DNA from: SLNP01 sp964568875
Lineage (GTDB): Bacteria; Bacteroidota; Bacteroidia; Bacteroidales; VadinHA17
Reading direction: 5' to 3'
Assembly: GCA_964568875.1 (NCBI GenBank)
Contig: CAZMSH010000003.1
Location: 102,251 to 166,250, forward strand
Length of the DNA: 64,000 bases
The position numbers and the translations under genes are program-made. Below the pieces are notes generated by a model, which did not search any database, was not told the origin of the DNA, and saw only the letters and a list, made by a program, of their open reading frames with translations. How positions within the stretch are numbered: the first letter of the stretch is position 1; every line of letters begins with the position of its first letter. Positions 8,756 through 16,387 of this stretch are shown here, piece by piece.

Positions 8756-9235
8756 TCAAACGTCAGAGCTCCTGATATTATCAATGCTGCGACATAAAAT
8801 ATATTCACTGTTATAGAGGGGGTTCCCGATGAACTCAAAAGTATCGTTTCTGTAATAGCCTGCTATATGTTCGGGAGGCAGGCAATAAACAAGCTCATCA
8901 TTATCACTTACCCATGGTTTATCTTTTGACATCAGCTCCTCAATGCTCAGATCAAGCCGTTTCGAGGATGCCGCATACAGACTGTAGACTTTTCTTGGTA
9001 TTGCTATCACAATAGTGAACGGCCCATATTCCTTTCTCTGAAAAAGAAAATAGGCAATTTCTATCTGTTCAGAGGGATTTATCCTGTCGCTTGTATGCGA
9101 TAGCTGGTTCTCAAAGATAAAGCCTTCGGCAAGTATCTTATCAGCAATTTCCTCCTCTTTAGTATTATGCAGGAACACAATGCAATCCTCAAACCTCCTG
9201 AGTATGGAAAATAGAATATCGGCTTTTTGCTTCAT
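8756..9235 (-). CDS. Small protein of unknown function, possible ADP-ribosyltransferase-like fold
   Basis: Cytoplasmic protein of 159 residues from ATG 9235; a TTG at 9262 would add nine residues, and neither has a clear ribosome-binding site. There is no signal peptide or membrane segment. Visible blocks are VFLHNTKEEEIADKILAEGF near the start, a central beta-rich part (GPFTIVIAIPRKVYSLY), and DELVYCLPPEHIAGYYRN then NSEYILC near the end. The pattern of an initial 'H-N/G-T, helix, I-L-x-E-G-F' with a late 'E-x-V/I-x-x-P-x-x-I' recalls ADP-ribosyltransferase-type folds, but the match is weak and catalytic residues are not certain. It stands alone, divergent from znuA, with no antitoxin-like neighbour. 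Function is unassigned. Confidence 0.6.
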   Translation of the reverse strand: MKQKADILFSILRRFEDCIVFLHNTKEEEIADKILAEGFIFENQLSHTSDRINPSEQIEIAYFLFQRKEYGPFTIVIAIPRKVYSLYAASSKRLDLSIEELMSKDKPWVSDNDELVYCLPPEHIAGYYRNDTFEFIGNPLYNSEYILCRSIDNIRSSDV

Positions 9236-9286
9236 CAGGAGACTTTGATTAAATCCGATCAAAAGTAACTTATCTCTATTTTATTT

Positions 9287-9326
9287 ACAACACTTCACAG
9301 GGTTGTTGTGTTATATGTTAAATTTG
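9287..9326 (+). promoter_or_regulatory. Candidate znu promoter with overlapping inverted repeat
   Basis: TAAATTTG (9319-9326) matches the Bacteroidota -7 element TAnnTTTG and lies 20 nt before the znuA start at 9347. No good -33 is present at the right spacing. Just upstream, ACAACA (9287-9292) and TGTTGT (9304-9309) form an inverted repeat with an 11-nt centre, which could be an operator for a metal-responsive repressor. Both assignments are inferred from pattern and position. Confidence 0.4.
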
Positions 9327-9346
9327 TAATTCCAAACAATGATAGA

Positions 9347-10228
9347 ATGAGCTACAGAGTTTTAGTTATCGTGCTGGTTGCACTGCTTTTGTCATTCTGC
9401 GGGAACCAGGGCCAGAAAAGTGAAAAGGAGATTATTTCCGCCAGTATTGCCCCTTTTAAATACTTTACCGAGGCTATTGCGGGTGATGATTTTACTGTAA
9501 ACATAATGGTTCCTGCCGGAGCAGATCCGCATATCTATGAACCATCGATGGTGCAGGTGCAAAGCCTTGGCAATTCAGTCGCATATTTGGCAAATGGCTA
9601 CCTCGATTTTGAACTTCCCTGGCTGCCCAGATTCTACCAGGTAAATCCGGGAATGAGTATCGTGTCGTTTGCAAATAACCAGGAACTCTTATATCAGAGT
9701 GCCTGGGAACATGGTGACCACTGGCATTATGAGGGGGTTGACCCTCACTTCTGGTTATCACCGGCTTCCGCACTGACGATTGTCTCAGACCTGAAAGCAT
9801 TGCTGGTTTATATTAAACCAGAGAACAAGGAGCGATACGAGGAGAATTACAATAAGCTGGTTGAGTCGATACGCGATCTCGATAATGAAATTTCTGCTAT
9901 GCTGGCTCCCTGGGAGGGCAGTTCGTTTATGATTTATCACCCTGTGCTGGGGTATTTTGCCCGCGATTACAATCTTGAACAGATAGCCGTGGAGCATGAG
10001 GGTAAGGAACCTTCTCCTGCTGATCTCAAAGGGCTGATCGACAAGGCTCGTGAAAAAGCTATCAGGACTATATTCGTGCAACAGGAGTTTGACAAGAAGA
10101 ATGCGGAAGTAATAGCACGTGAGATTAATGCCAGGGTGGTAGTTATCGATCCTCTATCGGAAAACTGGCCCCAGGCGGTAAGGGATATTGCCTCAAATCT
10201 TGCGGAAAGCTTTGCGGCAAACAGATAA
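9347..10228 (+). CDS. znuA: Zinc ABC transporter substrate-binding lipoprotein
   Basis: Cluster A-I (ZnuA/TroA) metal-binding lipoprotein of 293 residues that captures Zn2+ for the ABC importer encoded next. ATG 9347 is preferred over the upstream GTG (9308) because the signal peptide starts there; the lipobox LSFC puts the lipidated Cys at residue 18. Expected ligands are the His in GADPHIYEPS, the His in the short His-rich loop EHGDHWHYEGVDPH with PHFWLSP, the His in MIYHPVLGYF, and the Asp in VVVIDPLSENW. The loop favours zinc over manganese. It is 9 nt upstream of the ATPase gene and heads the three-gene operon. A TAnnTTTG element precedes it and an inverted repeat may be an operator. Confidence 0.9.
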   Translation: MSYRVLVIVLVALLLSFCGNQGQKSEKEIISASIAPFKYFTEAIAGDDFTVNIMVPAGADPHIYEPSMVQVQSLGNSVAYLANGYLDFELPWLPRFYQVNPGMSIVSFANNQELLYQSAWEHGDHWHYEGVDPHFWLSPASALTIVSDLKALLVYIKPENKERYEENYNKLVESIRDLDNEISAMLAPWEGSSFMIYHPVLGYFARDYNLEQIAVEHEGKEPSPADLKGLIDKAREKAIRTIFVQQEFDKKNAEVIAREINARVVVIDPLSENWPQAVRDIASNLAESFAANR

Positions 10229-10237
10229 AAGTAATAT

Positions 10238-10981
10238 ATGGATTATATCCTGGAAATAGAGTCACTGAATGCCGGGTACAATGGTAATGTTGTACTGGAA
10301 AATATTAACCTGAGAGTCAGGGAAAATGATTATATAGGGGTTATAGGTCCGAATGGAGGAGGCAAGACAACACTTTTAAAAGTGATTTTGGGTTTGCTTA
10401 AACCATTTTCAGGAAGGATTTTGTTTCATGGAGGCTCTGTTGACAAAACCGAGATCGGCTATCTGCCACAGATGTCAGAGGGTGATGTAACCTTTCCCGT
10501 GACTGTTCTCGACGTGGTTTTGTCGGGGCTGATGATACGCAAAAGCGTGACAGGCAGAATGACACGCAGAGACAGGGTTCATGCCATGAGCGTTCTCGAG
10601 GAGCTGGGACTTGGCAGTATGGCAGGGATACCGCTGAGTGAGTTGTCGGGAGGACAAAGACAGAGAGTCTTTCTTGGAAGGGCAGTAATAGGGTCGCCCA
10701 GGTTGCTGTTGCTGGATGAGCCGGGAAATTTTGTTGATACCGGCTTTGAGATGGGTTTTTATGAGAAGCTGAAGGAGTTTAATAAGAGTATGGCGATATT
10801 AATGGTTTCTCATGATGTGGGAACTATCTCGTCACACGTGAATTCATTTGCATGTGTTAACAGGACTCTTCACTATCACCCGTCAGGAAAGATTACCAAT
10901 GACCAGTTAAAGGCCTATGGCTGTCCCATACAGCTGGTTACTCACGGAGAAGTTCCCCATACGGTACTCCAAAAACATTAA
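10238..10981 (+). CDS. znuC: Zinc ABC transporter ATP-binding protein
   Basis: ATPase subunit of 247 residues that powers zinc import. It has Walker A GPNGGGKTT (residues 37-45), a Q-loop around YLPQMSEG, the signature LSGGQRQR, Walker B RLLLLDEPGNF and the switch His in MVSHDVGT, so all ATPase motifs are intact. Length and layout fit the metal-type (ZnuC/MntB) branch. It starts 9 nt after znuA and ends 2 nt before the permease ATG, so translation of the three subunits is tightly linked. ATG 10238 is the only sensible start, right before the first beta strand. Confidence 0.93.
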   Translation: MDYILEIESLNAGYNGNVVLENINLRVRENDYIGVIGPNGGGKTTLLKVILGLLKPFSGRILFHGGSVDKTEIGYLPQMSEGDVTFPVTVLDVVLSGLMIRKSVTGRMTRRDRVHAMSVLEELGLGSMAGIPLSELSGGQRQRVFLGRAVIGSPRLLLLDEPGNFVDTGFEMGFYEKLKEFNKSMAILMVSHDVGTISSHVNSFACVNRTLHYHPSGKITNDQLKAYGCPIQLVTHGEVPHTVLQKH

Positions 10982-10983
10982 AC

Positions 10984-11823
10984 ATGCAACAGATACTATT
11001 GGAATACTCATTTGTATTAAGGGCACTGGCAGGCGCTTTGCTGGCAAGTATTACAGCCGGCATAGCAGGAACCTACATTGTCAGCAGGCGAATGGTTTTC
11101 CTGAGCGGAGGCGTAACACATGCTTCTTTCGGAGGTATCGGCCTTGGCCATTTCGCAGGATTCAGTCCGGTTGCCGGAGCAGCAGTATTTGGCGTAATCT
11201 CTGCCCTGGGTGTTGAGTATCTCTCTGGTTATCATAAGATAAGGGAAGATTCAGCTATCGGAATACTATGGGCCCTGGGCATGGCCACGGGAATAATTTT
11301 TATCTACCTTACACCGGGCTACAGCCCCAACCTGATGAGCTACCTGTTTGGCAGCATACTGACGGTTACCATGGCAGACCTTGTTGCCCTGGCAATATTG
11401 TCGGTGGTGCTGATCATATATTTCACCCTCTTCTATCGTACAATTCTCTATCTTTCATTTGATGAGGTATATGCAAGAACATATACCCGATACGCTGATC
11501 ATTTCAAGTACATATCAATATCTCTGGTAGCACTTACGATAGTACTTAATATAAGGATGGCAGGCGTGATACTGGTATTGTCGCTTCTGACCATTCCTCC
11601 TAACATAGTTATGCTTTTCACCAGAGTTTACAAAAGAGTTTTGATCTGGTCGGTAATTACCGGTTTTGCGGGAACCATTTCGGGATTCACAATTTCATGG
11701 TTCGCCGGGGTACCGGCCGGAGCGACAGTGATCTTTACACTGGTGGTAATGTGGATAATATGCAGGGTTATTTCTGGTATATTCGCAGTAAAACGGAATA
11801 ATGTAAAACAAAAAACAAATTGA
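10984..11823 (+). CDS. znuB: Zinc ABC transporter permease
   Basis: Integral membrane subunit of 279 residues in the ABC-3 family (ZnuB/TroC/MntB). About eight hydrophobic segments are visible, starting with EYSFVLRALAGALLASITAG and ending with VIFTLVVMWIICRVISGIFA. The motif region RRMVFLSGGVTHASFGGIGLG is the family's cytoplasmic coupling region contacting ZnuC. The ATG is 2 nt after the znuC stop. It is the last gene of the operon, and no strong terminator follows before lpdA 67 nt downstream. Family is firm; zinc specificity is inferred from the ZnuA His-rich loop. Confidence 0.92.
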   Translation: MQQILLEYSFVLRALAGALLASITAGIAGTYIVSRRMVFLSGGVTHASFGGIGLGHFAGFSPVAGAAVFGVISALGVEYLSGYHKIREDSAIGILWALGMATGIIFIYLTPGYSPNLMSYLFGSILTVTMADLVALAILSVVLIIYFTLFYRTILYLSFDEVYARTYTRYADHFKYISISLVALTIVLNIRMAGVILVLSLLTIPPNIVMLFTRVYKRVLIWSVITGFAGTISGFTISWFAGVPAGATVIFTLVVMWIICRVISGIFAVKRNNVKQKTN

Positions 11824-11838
11824 TTATATTTAACTTAC

Positions 11839-11850
11839 CTGATTAATCAG
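11839..11850. promoter_or_regulatory. 12-bp palindrome CTGATTAATCAG before lpdA
   Basis: Perfect palindrome in the znuB-lpdA gap, 41 nt before the lpdA ATG. Its core TGATTAATCA is also the core of a longer palindrome upstream of susC (59427-59444). It differs from the FNR/CRP pattern in half-site spacing. A regulator site is inference. Confidence 0.35.
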
Positions 11851-11890
11851 TACAAGAATTGTTACAGGTTTTCAGAAAAAAAAATTGCAG

Positions 11891-13282
11891 ATGAATTACG
11901 ATGTTATAATAATCGGAAGTGGCCCGGGAGGGTATGTGGCTGCAATCAGGGCAGCACAACTGGGAATGAAGACAGCTGTTGTAGAAAAAGCAGAACTGGG
12001 AGGTGTTTGCCTGAACTGGGGATGCATACCTACCAAGTCGCTTTTGAAGAGCGCCCAGGTTTTTGACTATGTAAAACATGCTTCAGAATATGGTATTGTT
12101 GCTGAGGGTGATATAAAGGCAGATTTTCAGGCAGTAATCAGACGCAGCCGTGATGTGGCTGCAGGAATGAGCAAGGGGGTTCAATTCCTTCTGAAAAAGA
12201 ATAAGGTTGAGCATATCAATGGTACAGGCAGGCTTGTCTCTTCAGGCAAGATTGAGGTAACCAGCCAGGATTCAAAGAAGGAGGTCTATACAGCTTCCCA
12301 TATAATATTGGCAACCGGTGCCAGGTCTAAAGAATTGCCTGGTCTAAAGCAGGACGGTAAAAAGATAATAGGGTACAGGGAGGCCATGACACTTGAAAAG
12401 CAACCGGGAAGTATGCTGATAGTAGGGTCAGGAGCCATTGGCAGCGAGTTTGCACATTTTTACAATACCATGGGAACAGATGTGACCCTGGTGGAATTCC
12501 TTCCCCGCATAGTACCCAATGAAGATGAGGAGGTGTCGAAACAACTGGAAAGGTCATTTAAAAAATCGAAAATGAAGATAATGACCGGAACGACAGTAGA
12601 GTCTGCCACTGTAAAGGGAGATACTGTTGAGGCAGTCATTAAGTCACCAAAGGGAACCGAGACAGCACGTTTCGATATTGTGTTATCAGCAGTTGGTGTA
12701 ATACCCAACACTGAGAATTTAGGACTGGAGGAAGCAGGAGTAAAAACTGAAAAGGGGAAAATCGTAGTGGATGATTTCTACCGAACCAACGTGCCTGGAG
12801 TATATGCAATTGGCGACATAGTTCACGGACCAGCACTTGCTCACGTCGCATCTGCTGAGGGTGTAATCTGTGTTGAAAAGATTGGCGGCCTTGATGTCAG
12901 ACCTCTTGATTATGCTAATATACCTGCATGTACATACACAACCCCTGAGGTGGCATCGGTAGGATTGACAGAAGAAGGAGCAAGAGATGCCGGTTATGAG
13001 ATTAAAGTCGGAAAGTTTCCTTTTACTGCTTCAGGGAAGGCCTCTTCAGCAGGTGCCAGGGACGGGTTTGTCAAGCTGATTTTCGATGCCAGGTACGGTG
13101 AGCTGCTCGGGGCACATATGATAGGGGCAAACGTAACCGAAATGATAGCAGAGATTGTAGTTGCGAGAAAGCTTGAAATTACCGGTCACGATCTCATCAA
13201 AGCGGTACATCCTCATCCAACCATGTCGGAAGCTATAATGGAAGCAGCCGCTGCGGCCTACGGAGAGGTTATTCATCTCTAA
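11891..13282 (+). CDS. lpdA: Dihydrolipoyl dehydrogenase (E3)
   Basis: FAD-dependent flavoprotein of 463 residues that reoxidises dihydrolipoamide with NAD+, the shared E3 of 2-oxoacid dehydrogenase complexes and the glycine cleavage system. The FAD motif IGSGPGGYVAA is at the N-terminus, the redox-active disulfide Cys40/Cys45 is in GGVCLNWGCIPTK, the NAD motif GSGAIGSEFAHF is central, and the catalytic dyad is in HPHPTMSEAIME near the end. ATG 11891 is chosen over a TTG six bases upstream because the chain then starts MNYDVIIIG. No E1/E2 or lipoyl protein genes are in the window, so its complex cannot be named. It is a stand-alone gene followed by a hairpin terminator. Confidence 0.95.
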   Translation: MNYDVIIIGSGPGGYVAAIRAAQLGMKTAVVEKAELGGVCLNWGCIPTKSLLKSAQVFDYVKHASEYGIVAEGDIKADFQAVIRRSRDVAAGMSKGVQFLLKKNKVEHINGTGRLVSSGKIEVTSQDSKKEVYTASHIILATGARSKELPGLKQDGKKIIGYREAMTLEKQPGSMLIVGSGAIGSEFAHFYNTMGTDVTLVEFLPRIVPNEDEEVSKQLERSFKKSKMKIMTGTTVESATVKGDTVEAVIKSPKGTETARFDIVLSAVGVIPNTENLGLEEAGVKTEKGKIVVDDFYRTNVPGVYAIGDIVHGPALAHVASAEGVICVEKIGGLDVRPLDYANIPACTYTTPEVASVGLTEEGARDAGYEIKVGKFPFTASGKASSAGARDGFVKLIFDARYGELLGAHMIGANVTEMIAEIVVARKLEITGHDLIKAVHPHPTMSEAIMEAAAAAYGEVIHL

Positions 13283-13343
13283 ATTGAGAGAGGCCTACGC
13301 AACCATTCACTCTTTTATTACATCACTATTTTACTGAGGGGAT

Positions 13344-13374
13344 GTTGCATCTGGCAACTTTTTATTATTTTTAT
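13344..13374 (+). terminator. Intrinsic terminator after lpdA
   Basis: GTTGC (13344-13348) and GCAAC (13354-13358) form a perfect 5-bp stem with a 5-nt loop, followed directly by TTTTTATTATTTTTAT. The stem is short but the T-run is long. It ends lpdA transcription before the ECF sigma gene. Confidence 0.65.
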
Positions 13375-13399
13375 AGTCCCAATCCAGACTCTTAAGGAG

Positions 13400-13963
13400 T
13401 TGAGCGAGACACGGAAAATAATCAAAGGTTGCCTGGCAGGCAACAGGCGTGATCAGGAGTTGCTCTATCGCAGGCATTCTCCTGCATTGTACGCCACCTG
13501 CCTGCAGTATTCCGGAAGTGACGAGGAAGCCATGGATGTATTGCAGGAGGGTTTTATTAAAATATTCAGCAATCTTTCTCAATATAAACATGAAGGTTCT
13601 TTTGAGGGATGGATGAGAAGAATTATCATTAACACAGCCCTGGAAAAATACCGGAGCAGGCACAATTTATATCGTGTTGATGATATTGACGGCATTGACG
13701 AACCGGAAGCTGAACCTGACACGGAAGATTACTCAGGTATTGAAGCAATGGAATTGCTGGCAATGGTAAGGGAGCTTCCTCCAAAATACAGAATGGTTTT
13801 TAACCTATATGCCATTGAAGGATATTCACATCGCGAGATAAGTGGTATGATGAGGATAACAGAGGGAACATCAAAGTCGAATCTTTCAAGGGCAAGAGGA
13901 ATATTGCAGAAGAAACTTGAAGCAGAAATGGGAATAAAATTGCGTGTCGTTGATGCAAGATAG
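13400..13963 (+). CDS. ECF RNA polymerase sigma factor (partner of the dual-membrane protein)
   Basis: Extracytoplasmic-function sigma factor of 187 residues. Region 2 spans about residues 20-90 (LLYRRHSPALYATC to the -10 recognition helix FEGWMRRIIINTALEKYR). Region 4 spans about 120-175 (LPPKYRMVFNLYAIEGYSH then EGTSKSNLSRARGILQKKL). The best start is TTG 13400, because MSETRKIIKGCLAGN aligns with the usual N-terminus and no in-frame ATG/GTG precedes; an AAGGAG directly abuts it, unusually close. Its last 11 nt overlap the ATG of the next gene, whose N-terminus sits in the cytoplasm, so the pair looks like a sigma/anti-sigma unit. Likely targets are envelope functions, by analogy with the Bacteroides Das/Dma pairs. 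Confidence 0.9.
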   Translation: MSETRKIIKGCLAGNRRDQELLYRRHSPALYATCLQYSGSDEEAMDVLQEGFIKIFSNLSQYKHEGSFEGWMRRIIINTALEKYRSRHNLYRVDDIDGIDEPEAEPDTEDYSGIEAMELLAMVRELPPKYRMVFNLYAIEGYSHREISGMMRITEGTSKSNLSRARGILQKKLEAEMGIKLRVVDAR

Positions 13964-15281
13964 TAAAGCTCATATTGATATCATATTCCGTAACGGGCTC
14001 AAGGGTCTGGAAGTGCTTCCTCCCCCTGCTGCCTGGAATGAGATATCAGAGTCGACAGCCCTCACCTCGGGTCGAAGAGCCTATCTCAGCATAGCAGCCT
14101 CCGTAGCGGTGCTGGTTACAATGGCCTCCGCCTTATGGCTGTTTACGCAAACACTAATGACATCGTGGACTGATCCGGGAGCCCTTACCCTTAATCAGGA
14201 TGTCAGACCTGCAGGCAGCTTTAGTGAACCTCTTTTGGTAAACCTTGATCTTCCCGAGGCAGGTACTGATTTTATAAAGGAAAACAATGATGCGGCATCG
14301 CTGACACAGAGTGCTCTGCCGGAAACACAATATGAAAATCAGGTTATGGCTTTTGCTGTAGGCAGGGAAGAGCTTGAAGTTTTTGAAGGTGATAATGATT
14401 CAGAGGGGAGTCCTCAGGAGATAATCCCAGAAGTCTTGCCTCTATCAGGATACACCAGGGTCATCCCTGACGGATATAATCATATCACTGATCTATCCTC
14501 AATGTCTGAGCCAAAAGCCCAAAGATGGATGATTGGCGGCGGAATTACCCCTTCCTATCAGATCAGACCTTCGTCAGATGATCCCGTTATACGCAGCATG
14601 CTTGAATCAGAAAGAGCATATATTTCTTATTCGGGAGGTGTCTCCGTTGCTTTCAGTTTTAATGACAGGCTGTCCCTGAGTACTGGTCTTTACTATTCAG
14701 CCGTAGGCCAGATGATAGACAATATAGCAACCTACTCGGGGTTCTCACCCTTCGTTGCCACCAAGGGCGGTAGTGATATTACGGTGAACACCACATCAGG
14801 TAATATTATAAGCACAAACGGCGATCTTTACATTTATGACAAAGCGGCTAAAAGGGTCAACACTAAATATGGAAAAGATATATTTGACCCTGTTAAGGAG
14901 GGATTGCCCTATTCAGGCAGCAATCTGATGCAGCAGTTCGGTTATCTTGAGATGCCTTTTATGCTGAGGTATAAGGTTATTGACCGCAGTCTTGACCTTA
15001 ATCTTCTTGGAGGTGTCTCCTATAGCCTGATGGTGGGGAATTCTGTTTATGCAATATCATCGGTGGGAGAAAAGATCTATACAGGCTATACCGAAGGACT
15101 GAGTCCGTTCAATATAAGCAGCAGCATGGGTGTGGGTATGTCCTACAGTCTCTCAAATGTCGTTTCTCTGAATGTAGAGCCTATGCTCAGGTATAACATC
15201 AGTACTATTGGTTACGAAGTAACGAACATATCAAAACCCTGGTCTTTTGGCGTCTTTTCAGGATTGTTTTTCCGTTTCTGA
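13953..15281 (+). CDS. Dual-membrane protein: cytoplasmic anti-sigma-like tail, inner-membrane helix, outer-membrane barrel
   Basis: Protein of 442 residues starting at ATG 13953, inside the end of the sigma gene (GTG 13944 is an alternative). The layout is unusual: about 40 cytoplasmic residues (containing GLKGLEVLPPPAAWNEI), one TM helix at about 43-64 (YLSIAASVAVLVTMASALWLF), an acidic low-complexity periplasmic linker (about 65-170), then a beta-barrel-like domain (about 175-442) with alternating strands and the C-terminal FSGLFFRF typical of BAM-assembled proteins. No N-terminal signal peptide precedes the helix. I recall this architecture from Bacteroides as dual-membrane-spanning anti-sigma factors (Dma), paired with a Das sigma and linked to vesiculation. 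The overlap with the sigma gene supports that. Anti-sigma activity here is inference. Confidence 0.8.
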   Translation: MQDSKAHIDIIFRNGLKGLEVLPPPAAWNEISESTALTSGRRAYLSIAASVAVLVTMASALWLFTQTLMTSWTDPGALTLNQDVRPAGSFSEPLLVNLDLPEAGTDFIKENNDAASLTQSALPETQYENQVMAFAVGREELEVFEGDNDSEGSPQEIIPEVLPLSGYTRVIPDGYNHITDLSSMSEPKAQRWMIGGGITPSYQIRPSSDDPVIRSMLESERAYISYSGGVSVAFSFNDRLSLSTGLYYSAVGQMIDNIATYSGFSPFVATKGGSDITVNTTSGNIISTNGDLYIYDKAAKRVNTKYGKDIFDPVKEGLPYSGSNLMQQFGYLEMPFMLRYKVIDRSLDLNLLGGVSYSLMVGNSVYAISSVGEKIYTGYTEGLSPFNISSSMGVGMSYSLSNVVSLNVEPMLRYNISTIGYEVTNISKPWSFGVFSGLFFRF

Positions 15282-15363
15282 TAGTGGCAGCTTCTGATAA
15301 GAAGCAACTGCAGGGTCTATATCCTGTACATTAACTTCCCGCTGCAATCTGTTTTTTTATTGC

Positions 15364-15371
15364 TACCTTTG
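15364..15371 (+). promoter_or_regulatory. -7 promoter element TACCTTTG
   Basis: Perfect match to the Bacteroidota -7 consensus TAnnTTTG, 27 nt before the ATG at 15399. No clear -33 at 20 nt. Because it falls inside the longest open frame (which extends to 15360), it supports ATG 15399 as the true start. Confidence 0.55.
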
Positions 15372-15398
15372 CACTTTTCCCGTGAAATCATTACAGAT

Positions 15399-16361
15399 AT
15401 GAGAAGCAGAAGCAGAAGAGCCCTATTGACTGGTATTGTGATTGTAGGTTTATTGGCCGTGGTATCACTGATTACACAGAGTTTTAACGGTGATGATTTA
15501 TCTGAGGCACGTTCAGTTAATACCGGAAGTGAGTTGAATTATTATGTGGGAGCGTTTTCTCTTCCTGATGTATTTGATTTTGCGGGAGAAAGGATGCCTC
15601 TCGAAAATTTCGACACCCGTGAAAGTCTTGACAGGGAATTGTTGATAAGCGCTTACCGTCATTCAGCGACAATAGCACTTATCAAAAGAGCCAACAGGTT
15701 TTTTCCCGTAATTGAACCTATCCTAAAGGAGTATGGATTGCCCGATGACTTCAAGTACCTCGCCGTTGCTGAGAGCGACTTGTCGAATGCCATTTCACCG
15801 GCAGGTGCTACCGGGTTCTGGCAGATAATGCAGGCTACCGGCAGGGAGTATGGTATGGAGATAAACGGGGAGGTGGACGAGAGGTATGATCTTGAAAAAT
15901 CGACACGGTTTGCCTGCAGGTATATATTGAAGGCATACGAGAAGTATGGCAACTGGACGATGGCGGCGGCATCATATAATGCAGGCAACAGAGGTATTGA
16001 TGAGCAGATCAGGATACAGAATGAGGAAAGCTATTACGATTTGCTGCTGAATGAAGAGACTGCAAGATATATCTTCAGGATAGCCTCATATAAGCTTATT
16101 TTCAATGATCCTCAAAGATATGGCATTACCATTGACGAAACAGATCTCTATCCTGAGATCCCTTACTTTGAAGTTAAGGTTGATACAGCAGTTACAAGCT
16201 TTGAGAAGTTTGCTAAACATTTCGGCACAAATTACAAGATACTGAAATACCTGAATCCATGGCTGAGGAGGCCTGAACTGACTAACAGGCAGGGCCGCGA
16301 ATATACAATCAGGATACCTGCACCGGGAGCAAGAACTGTTTCGTCTTCAGATGAACAATAA
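15399..16361 (+). CDS. Membrane-anchored lytic transglycosylase (SLT domain, MltD-like)
   Basis: Peptidoglycan lytic transglycosylase of 320 residues, cleaving the MurNAc-GlcNAc bond and acting in the periplasm. An N-terminal hydrophobic helix (ALLTGIVIVGLLAVVSLI, about 9-26) serves as signal or anchor. The SLT core spans about 105-230, with the catalytic Glu125 in LAVAESDLSN, then GATGFWQIMQATGREYG and AAASYNAGNRGI. The last 60 residues (FEKFAKHFGTNYKILKYLNP...YTIRIPAPG) look like one LysM-like glycan-binding repeat. ATG 15399 is preferred over the longer frame because a TAnnTTTG -7 element sits between them. It follows the sigma/dual-membrane pair and precedes uvrA by 26 nt. The position suggests it could belong to the same envelope response, which is inference. 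Confidence 0.88.
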   Translation: MRSRSRRALLTGIVIVGLLAVVSLITQSFNGDDLSEARSVNTGSELNYYVGAFSLPDVFDFAGERMPLENFDTRESLDRELLISAYRHSATIALIKRANRFFPVIEPILKEYGLPDDFKYLAVAESDLSNAISPAGATGFWQIMQATGREYGMEINGEVDERYDLEKSTRFACRYILKAYEKYGNWTMAAASYNAGNRGIDEQIRIQNEESYYDLLLNEETARYIFRIASYKLIFNDPQRYGITIDETDLYPEIPYFEVKVDTAVTSFEKFAKHFGTNYKILKYLNPWLRRPELTNRQGREYTIRIPAPGARTVSSSDEQ

Positions 16362-16387
16362 GATATTTTCCAGGTAAAAGCATCTGC

